In this document: positions 41,401 through 53,429 of the stretch, piece after piece
Position numbering within the stretch: the first letter of the stretch is position 1
Layout: every line of letters starts with the position of its first letter
From: Lota lota
Taxonomy: Eukaryota > Chordata > Actinopteri > Gadiformes > Lotidae
DNA length: 64,000 bases
Assembly: GCA_026745465.1 (NCBI GenBank)
Contig: JACYXH010000795.1
Span: forward strand, 62,001 to 126,000
Direction of reading: 5' to 3'
The notes under the pieces: generated by a model
Databases searched by the model: none
What the model was told of the DNA's origin: nothing
The model's input: only the letters and a program-made list of their open reading frames with translations
Made by a program: the position numbers and the translations under genes

Positions 41401-42971
41401 TTATTTTGGGCAGAGGAAAAAATGGTGGTCTGGGGCACCACCTTCCCTTTTACAGTCTTTGTTTTTGCATAGGAAAGTGTCTCTGCAGTATCCATCTTCA
41501 TCATGGCATGCGAGACATTTTCTGCATGCTCCCAGCTTTCTCAATACAGTTTTCTTTTCAGGTAGCTTAAGTCTTTTGAACTTTCTACAGAAGAAGATTT
41601 GGTTGTTTTGTCCACTATCACCACATACCTCATTAAGCTCTTCTTTCTTTGTGGTTTTTGTCGAGGCAATCTTTTTGTCATACTTCTTGTCCGAACAATC
41701 TGATTTATCCACCTTCTCCACAGGTCTGAGCTGTTCGAGTCTCTCCAGTATTTCTTCTTGACTTTTCAGGAACTCCAAGAGCATGACAAAGTGGTTGTCT
41801 GATGTGACATTGTTTCTGGGTTCAACCATGAACATTACCCAGTCTCTTTTAATGAAGTCAGGCAACTTGCTTTCAATGGATCTAATTACCAGTGGGTTCT
41901 TTATGGCTCCAGAGTTTCCTAACTCTGTGAGATCTGCTAGAGCCTTCTCCACTGACTGTATGAGATCAATGAGCTTTCTTGGTTGGTTCCCTTTCACATG
42001 TGGCATCTTCTCCAGCTCTTCCAGGATTTCCACTATGATGGTTGACTTGTTGCCAAACCTGTTCTCCAGGACTCTGAACATGTCATTGGCAGTGGTGTAT
42101 GTTGAAAGTCTGAGATCTTTTGAGATTTTGTCATCCACACTCTCCAGGAGTTGAATTTTTTTAACTTCACTTGATCCGGGTGGCTCTCCCTGCTTTTGCA
42201 GGCTTTCCCAGTCTTTCCTCCATCTGTGATATTCTCTCTTATTTCCATTGAAGATAGGTAGAGAGATTGGCTTGATTCTCACTATTGGTGTGGATGTTGC
42301 CGGTTGGGGTAGTAGTTTCATTCCTGTGCCTTGCTCATTGATCGTCCGTGCAGTGGCAAATTTAGGTCTCCTTAACTCAAGACTGTAGTAGAATGCTCTT
42401 ACGTCCTTGACTCTTCCATCTAATTCATCCTTTAATTCTACAGGGATCCATCGCTCCCACGTAGACATTGCTGAGATGGCCTCTCTTATTCTCTTGTCCA
42501 AGAGAGCGAGGTGCACTTCATAGCCCTCTAAATTGGCACTTTCCACAGGTATATCAGCCGCTTTATCATTGGCTTTTTCTGCTTCCAGGATTGCCACCAG
42601 AAGTTCACTCCTTCCATATCTCGAACACAGGTTTGTTTGAACAATGTCTCTTATTTCCGCCAACTTTGTTTCACCTTCATTTACAGATCTATCAATCTCT
42701 TGCTGTTCACTAAGACCGGGTTTCTTCTCCTCAGTCATGTCAGCCTCCAGTCCAATCCTGTAGTCATCGTTGGCATCGAGCATCTTTCTGAAACAATCTG
42801 AAAGCTTAGGAATTCCTCTTCTAACTCCACTTGAAGCATGCTGCTTGCTCCTCTTGAAATGAAGTTGGCTTGTCTGGTGAAGCTGCTTTTTGCAGTGGTC
42901 CTCTCCTTTTTGAGCTGCTGGACCGACTTCCCCAGGACATCTTCCGCCATCTTGACTTCCTCTGCGTCCAT
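41401..42971 (-). pseudogene. BEL gag with C-terminal Cys-rich region
   Basis: The main frame 42783-41401 (460 codons) includes PISLPIFNGNKREYHRWRKD, the DUF1759-like capsid segment of BEL gags, and ends with a Cys/His-rich stretch (CRKCLACHDEDGYC ... HHFFLCPK). A TAA then interrupts the frame before pol. The natural start is probably the ATG at 42971 (MDAEEVKMAEDVLGKSV), whose frame joins the main one through an indel near 42800. Confidence 0.8.
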
Positions 42972-43034
42972 AGCTTATTTCTGGATCTGAAGACGTTTAT
43001 CCTCAGGGCCAGGCCGCTCCGCGTGGTTTACAAC

Positions 43035-43499
43035 TGTCAAGTCCTCCTCTTGATTCAATATCCAAAGGACACAGGGACAACTCAAACTTCAGACTCAATC
43101 TTTTTATTTTTGGTTTGCTTCCATTTGATTGGTCTGTCCAGTAAATTCTCCATTAAATTAGGTTGTAAACCTTCAAAGACAGAACAAAAAGTTACCATTT
43201 TAATTAAACATTTCAAGGAACTTAAATTAGTTTAAACATTTAAATAAACATTCTAAATAACTCAAGTCAATTTACTTAAGCCCTTCACCATTGGCGTCTT
43301 TGGACTGAATCCACGAGTGAACTTGGAGTCCCTTCTCTGCAGTCTTCTCTGCAGTTTGTTCTTTTGACTGACTGAGCACCTCCATGCCTTCACAGGTGCT
43401 CTAAATCAGTGAAATGACTGATCAGGTGACAAGCAGCTGGTTTGCTGCTGCTGGTGCACTCTGGGAAGTGTAGTTTTTTGGCTGAGATTCAGCTCAACA
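43035..43499 (-). repeat. BEL 5' LTR
   Basis: 465 bp. It has an extra short duplication (CTGCAGTCTTCTCTGCAG) compared with the other LTR. Confidence 0.9.
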
Positions 43500-43504
43500 C
43501 CCAT

Positions 43505-44784
43505 ACAGCCACCAGATGGCGACGAAGAACGTTTGTTCTAATTGAAGGCAATTGACCGATTTCCTCTGAAACCCTCTCAGCTACCAGAGCTATTTAGAGA
43601 GTTACGACAATGGAAGTTCAAAATACTTGCTCGTCACCTGGTTCATGCAGACTTCAGATAGTTCCCCGAAATGCTTGGCGGGCCATTGGAATCAGATTAG
43701 AAAGCGTAAATATAGAGACAGAACTGCGATTTCTGGAAATTACGAGTCTACAAATGTATTGATTTATAACATGTATACAGCACACTGACATGTTTATGTA
43801 GTTACGTCAATATGGTTTAAGTAAAATTCGCTAATATCTGATATATACATTTTTTAAAATTTTATCTACGATTCCAATAATTTCAATTCACATAGTTAAG
43901 CACAATTATTTATCCAGTACCACTACACCCAGAAAACTAATATATGGCACAGTATATCTGACCATGGGCACTGATGTGACACATTTCAGAGCATATTTAC
44001 ATTTAAAAACACATATTTAATACATCATTGTATCGCAAACCGATCACCATATTTTGTGTGGTTTATCCCTCGAATGTAAGAACTTACGTTTTGAGAATCA
44101 GCATTGCTGTTATCTGCAGGGACTTCTGCGTTGATGGCATCTTCACGGACTTCCTGTAAAATACAGACGATGACTCCTGGGTCCTACATCTGCCATTACA
44201 TTTGAATGCTTACATTTCACTTCACTTAACACTGAAATATTTAGGCTGCATTTTGACTTACAGTATCCTCTTCTGGGACTAAGCTAACTTAACAGAATAT
44301 ACCTACCTTCCCATCATTCCCGGTGAACGGTCGTCTTCACTCACAGTCTATTCTGAACATTCGAATTAAATTACTCGGCCAGGTTACTGAGCCTTCGTTC
44401 AAGCTCCATTCCCAGTAGATAGCAAGCATGCAAAGGTTGTAACTGTTCAATTAGTGAGCGCGAGAACAATTAATTTTGGCAGGCCCATTTCCACCAGTAA
44501 AATAAAAAAATATGATGAAAACTTAGCCTTGGTAATAAAAAGAATCCCATTGTAAGTCACAATTATGAGATTTAAAGTATATCTTTTTGTGCACGTGAAA
44601 TATCAAGTGCTGTTTTGCGCATAAAATTTTATGTACCATTAGGAAAGCAAACGTCTAAGCAGGCGTTTATGACCACTTTGGGCTTCCATACACGTGCGCT
44701 CGTGGTAAATAGACATGCATGCAGTTCTCACTTATAACTGAATACATTTTAATGTGTTTATTTGCTTCCTCTATCTCACTGTCG

Positions 44785-44787
<3 letters not shown>
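43505..44787 (-). pseudogene. Duplicated host region with an isolated exon at 44090-44157
   Basis: 43900-44285 parallels 57110-57490. The minus-strand exon-like stretch reads EVREDAINAEVPADNSNAD between an acceptor-like CAG and a GTAAG donor at about 44087. It is the same as the exon at 57297-57370, near the 5' end of the HECT-like gene. The following exon (QVRDPVPEEE at 57.49 kb) is not intact here. 44507-44645 is the repeat partner of 1960-2095. Confidence 0.5.

Positions 44788-44842
<55 letters not shown>
44788..44842. repeat. (TG)n microsatellite
   Basis: About 55 bp of TG. It directly precedes the exon-like text GGTGTGCGGGTATCC. Confidence 0.9.
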
Positions 44843-44845
<3 letters not shown>

Positions 44846-44846
<1 letters not shown>

Positions 44847-44988
44847 GTGTGCGGGTATCCTGAGGCTGCTGGTTATGCAGTTGATGCGACTGGAGGATGT
44901 GGCTGAGGGGCGGCTGCTGAGGAGCCCGTTCAGCCTGGACGCGTCCCCAGAGACCAGGTCTCTGCCCAGCCCTCACGGAGCACCCTGA
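44846..44988 (+). pseudogene. Unrecognised coding-like exon, deleted from the 58-kb copy
   Basis: The frame CAGILRLLVMQLMRLEDV, then AEGRLLRSPFSLDASPETRS ends at a stop at 44986. It is GC-rich and coding-like, unlike its AT-rich surroundings. In the 58-kb paralogue the sequence after ATCCTGAGGCT jumps to TAGCGATGCTG, skipping this exon. Product not recognised. Confidence 0.4.
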
Positions 44989-45442
44989 CACCACATGGCC
45001 AGCTCACGCCCTCCACTCATATCCTGTCACCCAAACACTAGCGCCACCGCCAGTTTCATTTCTGTAGTTGAGTTTATTGTTTGCAGAACAAAATAGTTCA
45101 AAATAAGTAGACAGGCATAAAAACGGACAAACAGAACAAAGGGCTTATACAGCTGCCAGGTACTTCACCCATATAAATAAGTAAGGAAATACTAAAAACA
45201 AAACAAATACACTACAAAATGGATAATTATAATTATAATCATAATAAATTAAAGGAAACAGAAAAACAGAAACAGAATACATAACATCATGAAAAGTAAG
45301 TTGACTGACTCCCAGCTTAGCGATGCTGCTAGGGTCTGCAGGGGATAAGGATGGCGGGGAACATCATTTTAGCACACACTCCACTAACATATGTATTGGA
45401 AGGGTGTGTGTGGGCTAAGCCTAAAGAAGCATCTTGTTGCAG
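44989..45442. other. Non-coding sequence between the unrecognised exons
   Basis: No gene is seen. From 45316 onward it parallels 58131 onward. Confidence 0.5.
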
Positions 45443-45653
45443 ATGTGCCGAGCGCTGGCGTGCCGTGAAGCGAGCGGTGGACTGGGTGCGCTGGGCCGAC
45501 CACCAGTACCCATGCATCTACAGCCGGCTGGAGTTTGGACGGAGCTGGGAGTCGTCCACGCGCCAGCTTCTCGGCTATGAGCAGCGCCCGGCCGCCTCAC
45601 CCCTCAGCGGGCTCATCCCCTGGAGGGCCTCGCCCCTCCTGGAGGTCCAGTGA
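45443..45653 (+). pseudogene. Unrecognised duplicated terminal exon, copy at 45.4 kb
   Basis: After an acceptor-like TGTTGCAG the frame reads CAERWRAVKRAVDWVRWADH, then YSRLEFGRSWESSTRQLLGY and ends LLEVQ-stop. GC content is far above the flanks, and the frame is preserved in the second copy with few changes (T/R, synonymous sites). It looks like the last exon of a real protein, but I cannot name it. Confidence 0.5.
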
Positions 45654-47180
45654 AACCAAGACAAGATGCTGAATGATTAGAGGTTTTTGTCGTACATCTT
45701 TGTTCTGTTTCACAGGTTCACTGCAAACTCACACGGGAAATGCCCATCTCACACATTTAGCACACGACTTCACACATACTTGCATTGTAACTTTTGTTAA
45801 TTCCACTATGCAACAACCATAGTACAAAAAGTACACTCAGACCCAGTAGTCAGTGGTAATCTTGGCAATCCCAACAACTGGACCTGAACTGAACCATTTT
45901 CAACTGGTTTGCAGTGCAGATTCATTTTGCATGTCATCACAGGCCCTGTTTACACAAGCGTTCAAAACCCGATTTCAAATGTTTTATGCAAAGAAAGATG
46001 TCTTCTCAGTCTGAAAAGATGGGAATACGATTCCTAGTGTAATTCAATTATCAAACATGATTCACAACATTATCCATAGTAATGTAATCTAACACAGACA
46101 CTCCTCCATTTCTCAGATTATTTTGGAAAACTGAAAATTGTCATATCTAGTGGGGATCCCTTGTAAACTACACCTTTGTCTATACAGGCTCAAACAATTG
46201 TGAGTGCGTTGTGCCGTTGTTGTAAACAGATGAAGTTTTAAATCTAGGTTAAATAACTGTTGTATTCCTCTGGTGTAAACGGGGCCACAGTGTGCTGTGC
46301 TGTATTTCAGAGTTGTGTCAGTGTTCGTAGTGGGCCACGCACTGGTGGGTTCTATGTGTATTAGTGACTTTGTACCGTTGTGTGAAGGGGTTCTTTTCCA
46401 CGAGTAGTTCTGGTTGTGGTTATGTGACTTGAGTTGGTAGTGTTTCAGACAGTAGATAATGTTAATGGTGATGATTGTTTAAAATTGTTCTTCAATTAAG
46501 GTTTTAAAATAGGTTTGCCCAATGCAAATGCTTCCATGTGAGTTAAATGTGATTAAAATGACCAATTAATTTAATGTTCAATAAACCATTTACCAGGAAA
46601 CATGTTTCCAGAATAAGTTTAATACTAGTTAGATACTTGTTTAATAACCCTTGTATGTCGAGTCTTCTTCAAACTCTAGTAGGCTACACCTGAGAGGGAC
46701 ATCTAGGTCCCTTCCTGGATATCCTTTATATCTTATATAATAATCATGAATAATTATGAAATAAAATAATGAAAGTCATTGAAAACAAGACACCAACATT
46801 TGTTTTATACTTATTTTCACAAATGGATAAACAGCAAGAAAAGATCAATTGAATTATGAGGAAGTTAATGGTTTTGAAAAAAAACAGCACAAAACACTAT
46901 CTCATAAAACCCAGCAGCTCTCTCTCTCTGGTGTAACCAGGGTTGAGGGGCTATTCAAAGTTTAGTTAACAAATTTTAACTTAATTCACAAATGTCTTCC
47001 AAGTTTTTTAAACTTAGAACATGCAGTAGGCCTACCAAATCACGATGATACATCGTCATGAATCATCATGTATCATCATGATTAATCATTACACCAACAT
47101 GAGTTTTTATTATTTTTTAATAAACTGAAAAGCAAAAGAAAAATTCAATTGTGACAATGCTGATGGTTGTGTGATAAAAC
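45654..47180. repeat. Lectin 5' flank, duplicate of 58467-59950
   Basis: Non-coding, collinear with the copy at 58.5-59.95 kb and, from 46325, inverted relative to 22110-23513. Confidence 0.8.
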
Positions 47181-47220
47181 ACAAACCACAAACCACTTCC
47201 TCCTAAACCGACTTATAAAG
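47178..47220 (+). promoter_or_regulatory. Lectin copy 2 core promoter
   Basis: CAAACCACAAACCACTTCCTCC (RUNX-like AACCACA units and an ETS-like complement) is followed by TATAAAG at 47214, about 93 bp before the ATG. Confidence 0.5.
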
Positions 47221-47306
47221 AAGACGCAGTAGGCCTACCCCCCATCACATCACACCCCAGACAGCTCTCTGTCTTGGGCTTTGGCCATTACAAATCAGTC
47301 GGGACA

Positions 47307-47805
47307 ATGGAGGACATCTACGCCAACGTTGACATGCTTAAACCTTCGACAGCTTCACCAAACCACCCAGGTAAAACTAGTACAGATCATAACGATGACA
47401 ACATCCATAAAATTAACAATGATGATATAATTATATTTTTCCTCTAGTGTGATATTTATTTGTGTGAAACACAAACAGGTGTAGCGTCTTCCTCTCTCTG
47501 TTTGTTTCTGGACCCAGGTCCCCTGAGACCCAGAGCGATGGGAACAGGGAGGAGTTGGTCGAGACCTGCGTTACTTGGTCTGGGGCTTCTGTGTGTTATT
47601 CTTCTGGCTGGACTCCTGGTCCTTGGTTTACGATGTGAGTTTGGTTCTCGTTCATGAATAAACACCACGGTCTGAATCATTGAGGACATCCTTAAAACCT
47701 TTTTTAAATCCAAATCTATTCAGACGGGAGTTTTGGATAAACTGATTTAAAGATTTTTGTTTCTAAAGTTTCACTAAACATCAGATTTGAATCTTTGTCT
47801 AGTCC

Positions 47806-47845
<40 letters not shown>

Positions 47846-49330
47846 GGGGGGGGGGGGTCCTGTTTAAACTGTAGCTGAGACACAGCTAGTTTCTGTGGTT
47901 TAAAATTAGTGAGTATATGAATGTCTCTTCATAATTTCAGATTCCCACAGTACAGGAGCTCTCTGTGATCCAGTCTGAATTGACAGAGCGACAGAAGGAA
48001 CTCTACGCTGCTGGAGGAGAGAAACCAGCAGAATTCAAGCCTCTTCTCCCTAAAGCAGAGGTTTGATGAACTGCAGAAGGAGAACATCAAAATGAGTGAG
48101 CGTTTGCATGTAACTGTAGCGACGCTGGCTTCGTGTGTTGGTCGACCCAGAGCAGAAAGAGCCTTGAAAAGCAAAACCTTGATACGTTTGTCTAGATCCT
48201 AAACAACTCTTTTCAAAATGTTCATGAGTATTTCTTGCATTTGTTGAAGCCTTGCTCTGCTGTGTCTCTGCTGATATGTTCTGGCAATTGCAGCACGTTT
48301 TGGGCAAAAATGCCGTTCAACGTCACAGTTTTTCTAGTTTGATAGTTTCTCACCACTGGCAGACTTTACTTCATTTTTGTGTTGAAGCCATATGAAAGCT
48401 CAGAAAACAGACTCAATGCTCTTGCTGAGATAATGGTTACTGTCAGGCGTGTTCCAGCACCTGGGACCATTCCACACATTTACACTGATAAATATATATA
48501 TATAATATTTTTAAACAGGCCTATTATCATTTTTGGTGTAGCGTTTTTAATATTTGAGAATGTATAAATAGGATACCTATAGATAGAGCCAGGGGTTCCT
48601 GCCCCCTGTACTGGTGCATCATAATGGGCTAGTATAGCTTATGTGGCTTGTGTAGGGCTTATGTAACAGCTGTACTGCTGGAATAGGGGATTGGGATCGG
48701 CTCATTTAGTCCCTACTTTACCTCACAGACAAAAGGTGCCCAGAGGGATGGAGGAAGTTTGAGAATTCCTGCTATCATCACTCGGACCAGCGGAATTCCT
48801 GGAATAACAGCAGGAAGGATTGCATGGAGCGAGGAGGTGATCTGGTGGTTATAGACAGCTCCCAGGAACAGGTAACAACCCCCAGTTTGAGAACCTCTGA
48901 TGGGGTTCACATATAGTTCCTTTTAAACCAATGGAATTCAGTCCTCTTTAAGTGAATCAAAAAGTGGACCAACTGAAAAATAACCTATAGTCTTTATGTT
49001 CACAATGGCAGCTGTCCTAAAGGAAAACTCAGTTCTCTCTTTGATACACTTGAGCTCTGATGGGGTCTCAGTGGATCAGTGGATCTTGGTGTACATGCTA
49101 ACATTAAGTTAAATTAGGACTTAAGGGAGCAATCAATACAGAACATATAATTAGTAATTGTTTGTTTTGCTTAATGTGTTCAAACAGAAGTTCCTCTCAG
49201 ACTATAAGTACACTTTTTGGATTGGTATGAGTGACTTGGAGCAGGAAGGGACCTGGAAATGGGTTGATGGAGCACCACTGATTCTAAGGTGAGAGAGAAC
49301 CAACTCTAAGGTGAGAGAGAGAGAGAGAGG

Positions 49331-49364
<34 letters not shown>

Positions 49365-49661
49365 CTATTCTGGTCATAAACCAACCAATAATTCAAATTC
49401 GAATTGTTATATTTTATTTATTGAATTATCTGAATTGTTTCATTATACAAAGGAAATATGTCCCCAATCTGTTTCTCTGTAAGCTACTGGGAAAACAGTC
49501 AGCCTGATAATGGCAAGAACGATCCAAAATATGGGGAAGAAGACTGTGCTCATCACTATCTTTACGGACTCATCAAGTGGAATGACATTTCCTGTGACTC
49601 CAAGCTACGATGGATCTGTGAAAAATCTGCAGAAGACGCACAGATCTCAATGGCTCAATAA
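47307..49661 (+). pseudogene. C-type lectin receptor, copy 2 (frameshifted stalk exon)
   Basis: Exons: 47307-47370, 47518-47634, 47941-48095, 48729-48871, 49188-49288, 49484-49661. The exon 3 stalk is 155 nt instead of 159: two 2-nt deletions (after ATTCC, and in GAACTC/TACG) shift the frame and bring an early stop. All other exons are open with good splice sites. Exon 3 is phase 1-1, so skipping it would keep frame and give a stalkless membrane lectin. The lectin domain retains six Cys, SQPDNGKND and KWNDISC. Functional status is uncertain: pseudogene by default, short-stalk receptor if exon 3 is skipped. Confidence 0.75.
47812..47855. repeat. (TG)n followed by a G run
   Basis: TG repeat ending in a run of about 13 G in lectin intron 2. 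Equivalent TG/CA arrays are at 60581-60612 and 21540-21575. Confidence 0.9.
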
Positions 49662-50740
49662 TCAGTGTTTATGGGTTGTCGTTGCTGGCTTGCATTTGTG
49701 TATTTTAATATCAGGATTCTGAAAATCTCATGTACCTTATTGATAGTTTGGCGTGTGCAGCAGTCATCGCTACAGTAGTTGTTGTCCCCTGGTCCTAATG
49801 CCTGCTGAGTTTTACGATAGAAAAATTCTCTCATTCTCTTTATGAATGGTGTTGAATTAAGTTGAATTCCACTTTTGAATAATATTAATAGTAATACTAA
49901 AAACTAAGTCCATTTATTTTTAGGATGACTCAATCACTCAACATGGCTCCTCAATGTATTTGAAAAAAAAATCATTAAATAATCGTCTAAAAAATAAATT
50001 AGGTAAATACCATTTACTTCCCAATGGTTGAACACTTACTTTCTTCAAATATGCAAATGTAGTACGTTATCGAGTTGAAGGACCACTGAAGTTCCCTAAA
50101 TATATCTTCATAAATATATATTTAATATATATATATATATATATATTTAATATATAAATACATATATATTCATAAATATATATTTAGAGAGAAGGGAAGT
50201 AATCCCATGGTACCTAAAAGCATACGTAATCTTGATAACTAATGTAGTCTTTGACTTTCAGATAGGACAGAAGGAAACTGACAGGTGACTATCATGAAGG
50301 ATTGCCCACTGACAGCAGCAGTGTGATTATGTTGAGTGTTATTTTAGGAAATCCAATGCAAATAAATGGAATTGAATAGATCTTTCTGGTTACAATTCCT
50401 ATGCAATCTGCACTCATTAATTTACACATATTATATATTCAACGCTGTGTGATTACAAAGGGCAGACATATCACTTTGACATCTGCTATTGAAAAGGGTA
50501 CATTAAATCACAGCCAGCCAGGACACATTCAAATATAATATATATGTATATTGTATGTATCTTGTCTTTCTACTATGAACTTATTTATCACAATTAGTTA
50601 TATACATCGAATAATAATGTGAAGCAGCTTGTCTGTGCCCTTTCCTCCTGTGTTGTCCTTGCATGAAGTCTCCACCACGTTTTCCTGTGCTGCATGGGGA
50701 TGCTCCAAACGCACAGAGAAAGGAGTACAGATGTACAAAT
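49662..50740. other. 3' flank of lectin copy 2
   Basis: No gene is seen. It is a duplicate of the copy 1 and copy 3 flanks, with a local TATATA tract at 50125-50185. The end (50640-50740) matches, inverted, the two sequences separated by the LINE in the other arm. Confidence 0.6.
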
Positions 50741-50955
50741 GGTTGGATCAATCTAACTAATCAAAGATTACAATGACAAAAAATACGTGAAGTTATCATA
50801 TTCAAACACTGCAATTGCATTGTTTCACAAACGAAGACCACACCATTGATGTTTGATTTATTCAAAAGAACAGAGAAATGCTTGAAAAAGATAGACAAAA
50901 CTGATTTGTGTGTAAGAAGTAAACTGCCTTGAAAATACGTTCAGCTGTGTGGGGT

Positions 50956-51990
50956 CTAAAAACTGAAGTCAGCCACCATCTGTGCCGCCGGCTTATGGAC
51001 CACCCTGAAGTTAAACGGCTGTAGCGCCAGATACCACCGGGTAATCCACAAGTTGGTGTCTTTCATGCGGTGGAGCCACTGCAGGGGGGCGTGGTCCGAA
51101 CAGAGGGTGAACGGGCGCCCCAGGAAGTAGTAACGCAGGGCGTCGACTGCCCACTTGATCGCTAGACACTCCTTCTCCACTGTGCTGTACCTCCCCTCTC
51201 CTCTCCCCTTACGGCTGAGGTACAGCACCGAGCGGTCCGCGCCCTCCACCTCCTGGGACAACACGGTCCCCAGCCCTCTGTTTAATGCGTCCATCTGCAA
51301 GACAAAAGGAAGCTCAAAGTTAGGAGTGTGCAAGAGCGGCTTCCCGCAGAGAGCCTTTTAAACCGTCTCAAATGACGCCTGGCACTGCTTGGTCCTCTGG
51401 ACCGGATCTGAGGCACCCTTTCGGGTGAGGTAGGTCAGGGGGCTGGTCGGCTCTGAGAAGGTGGTGATGAACCGTTTGTAGTAGCCCGCCAGCCCCAGGA
51501 ACGCCCTCACCAGTTTTTTGGTCTCAGGCCGTGGACCGCCTCGGTCTTCTCCACCTGCGGGCGCACCTGCCCGCCACCCAAGCGGTACCCCAGACACTGT
51601 ACCTCCCTCCGTCCAATCACGCACTTCCTTGGGTTGGCCGTGAGCCCCGCTCGCCTCAGTGGCTCGAGCACAGCTGCCACCCGCTGGATGTGCTGCTGCC
51701 AGGCGTCACTATGAATAATGACATCGTCAATGTAGGCAGCCGCATATCCAGCGTGCGGACGCAGCACCCGGTCCGTGAGACGCTGGAAGGTGGCAGGGGC
51801 TCTGAACAGCCCAAAAGGAAGCGTCCAGAATTGGAACAAACCGTACGAAGTGGAGAAGGCAAACTTTTGCTTAGACTCTGGAGATAAGGGAATCTGCCAG
51901 TAGCCCTTGGTTAAATCCAGCGTCGTAAAAAAACGACCCGTGGCATTGGATCGAACTTTGACACGCTATTCACCTTGCGGTAGTCCACAC
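50956..51990 (-). pseudogene. Gmr1-like RT and RNase H
   Basis: RT begins at CVDYRKVN in a shifted frame, then LDLTKGYWQIPLSPESK, FQFWTLPFGLFRAPATFQRL and the catalytic AAYIDDVIIHSDAW (YIDD intact here, YIDN in the first copy). RNase H frame 51333-50956 has LQMDALNRGLGTVLSQE, VEKECLAIKWAVDALRYYF and SDHAPLQWLHRM. The finger region after CVDYRKVN is deleted. Confidence 0.8.
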
Positions 51991-53255
51991 AGAACTGAAT
52001 GGACCCATCGGACTTGCAAACGAGCACGAGTGCGCAAAGGCGCCCCTCCCTCCTTCACTAACCCCCCGAAGCCCGACCAATCAGTGCGTAATAGCAGGGG
52101 GCGCGATTGGCGGGAACTAACCGCGGCCTTGACTTTATGCTTTTTCCCATCCCAACGAATTTCCACGGTCACCACTGGATATTTGGGCACATCGCCTTTA
52201 ATACACTTTATCTCCACCCACGATGCTTCCACCAGTGCCCCTGGTCGAACCAGTCTTTGGTGGATCAGGGTTTGACAACTCCCCGAGTCCAACAACGCAT
52301 GATAGATACTCCCTTGCATCCTTATCGGAATGCAGTACCTACCCTCGTGATCGGGAGAGGAGGCCGACGGCGTCGCAACCCGGACCACCTGCCCCGCCTC
52401 CATCTGGGGGCACTCCCACTGCCTGTGTCCGGGCTGGCCGGACCGCCAACATTCCTGTCCCGCCGGATGAGGGGCTCTCTGCAGGCTCGGGGTCCCAGAG
52501 GCTGAGCCCGGACCCGGAGGGAGACGAGAACGGCCCGGCAGGTTGGACCTGGGATGGGGAACCTGTGGCGGTGTCTGGGGTGCAAGAGGGTGGGTGTTAA
52601 TGCGGTTGTGGGGTTGTTGGGTGTGTTCCCGGGCGCTTCCGGGGTTCTCTGTGGGCTGGGGACCGGTCGGACAGGGGGTGTGGATGGACCATCTGCCCCC
52701 GCTCTGGGCCCGGCGGGACAGCGACACATGGTCCTCTGCCAGGGTGATGGCAGCCTCCATGTCGGTGGGCTGATGGCACTGGACCCATTTGGCCGTGGCT
52801 GGGGGTAGGCCCTCGATGAATTGATCCAGCGCCACCTGGTCCACCACCTGAAGCCTGCTCCGCTCCTCTGGCCGGAGCCACCATACCGCGGCATCCACCA
52901 GCTGGTGAGCGTAGGCAAGGGTTCTAACCACGTCCTCCATACTCATTTCCTTGAAACGCCGCCGGTGGCCCTCTGGAGGCAGCCCGTGGCGGTCCAGAAT
53001 CCCCCGCTTCACTGTGGCGTAGTCCCCTCATACGGTGGTTGGCAGCCCGTGGGCGGCGGTAAGGGCAGCTCCTGTCGGGAGGGGCAGCAGCCAGAGGGCC
53101 CACTCCGCCTCCTGCCACTCACACGCCGCCGCCGTCCCCTCAAATACCTCGAGATAGGCCTCCACATCGTCCTGGGGGGACATTTTTGGCAGCGCGATCT
53201 GCATCCGCGGGGTCTCCGCCGCGCCAAGGGGCCGGCCGGCCACCATGGGCTGCAA
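51966..53255 (-). pseudogene. Gmr1-like gag and protease, SCAN-related capsid
   Basis: Two frames, 53255-53028 and 53012-51966, are joined across a stop near 53020. The SCAN-like part reads HRRRFKEMSMEDVVRTLAYA, LVDAAVWWLRPEERS and DQFIEGLPPATAKW. After a Pro-rich spacer, a C-terminal segment with AGQECWRSGQPGHRQWECPQ resembles a CCHC knuckle, and the protease has YHALLDSGSCQTLIHQ. EIRWDGKKHKVKAAVSS continues beyond the point where the first copy stops. It then fuses to RT text out of frame. Confidence 0.75.
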
Positions 53256-53429
53256 GAGCTGCCGGAGTGCCGTCTGCTCCTCGGCGTGTTGGGTGGCGAT
53301 CTCCGGGAACGCCTGGGTCTGCTGTCAGTGGGCCAGGATGAAGCCTTCCTGAGTCTCCACGATCCGGCGCAGAGCCTGGGTCAGTGGCTCCTCCATGTCT
53401 TCCTCAGGATCCCTGTTCCTTGGAATGTG

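Larger units (their letters stand above)
37106..43499 (-). mobile_element. BEL/Pao retrotransposon, 6.4 kb, 5-bp TSD CCCAT
   Basis: LTRs 37106-37565 and 43035-43499 begin TGTCAAGT and end CTCAACA on the plus strand. CCCAT lies on both sides (37101-37105, 43500-43504). The coding strand is minus. From 42783 to 37618 one reading frame is interrupted only by three stops (41401-41403 TAA, 38557-38559 TAG, 38428-38430 TAG), plus one frameshift near 42800 upstream. This is the least decayed LTR retrotransposon in the window. Confidence 0.9.
50950..53405 (-). mobile_element. Gmr1-like Gypsy, second copy, integrase deleted and 3' truncated
   Basis: On the minus strand: gag (start near 53397, MEEPLTQALRRIVETQEG), SCAN-like capsid, protease, RT, RNase H. 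The integrase found at 12127-13134 in the first copy is missing between the protease and RT. The element stops in RNase H at about 50970, without a 3' LTR. It shares both flanks with the first copy in inverted orientation, so both descend from one insertion. Confidence 0.8.

Noticed and set aside
38765..41761. Plus-strand ORFs across the BEL element
   Set aside because: Antisense shadows of the long gag-pol frame.
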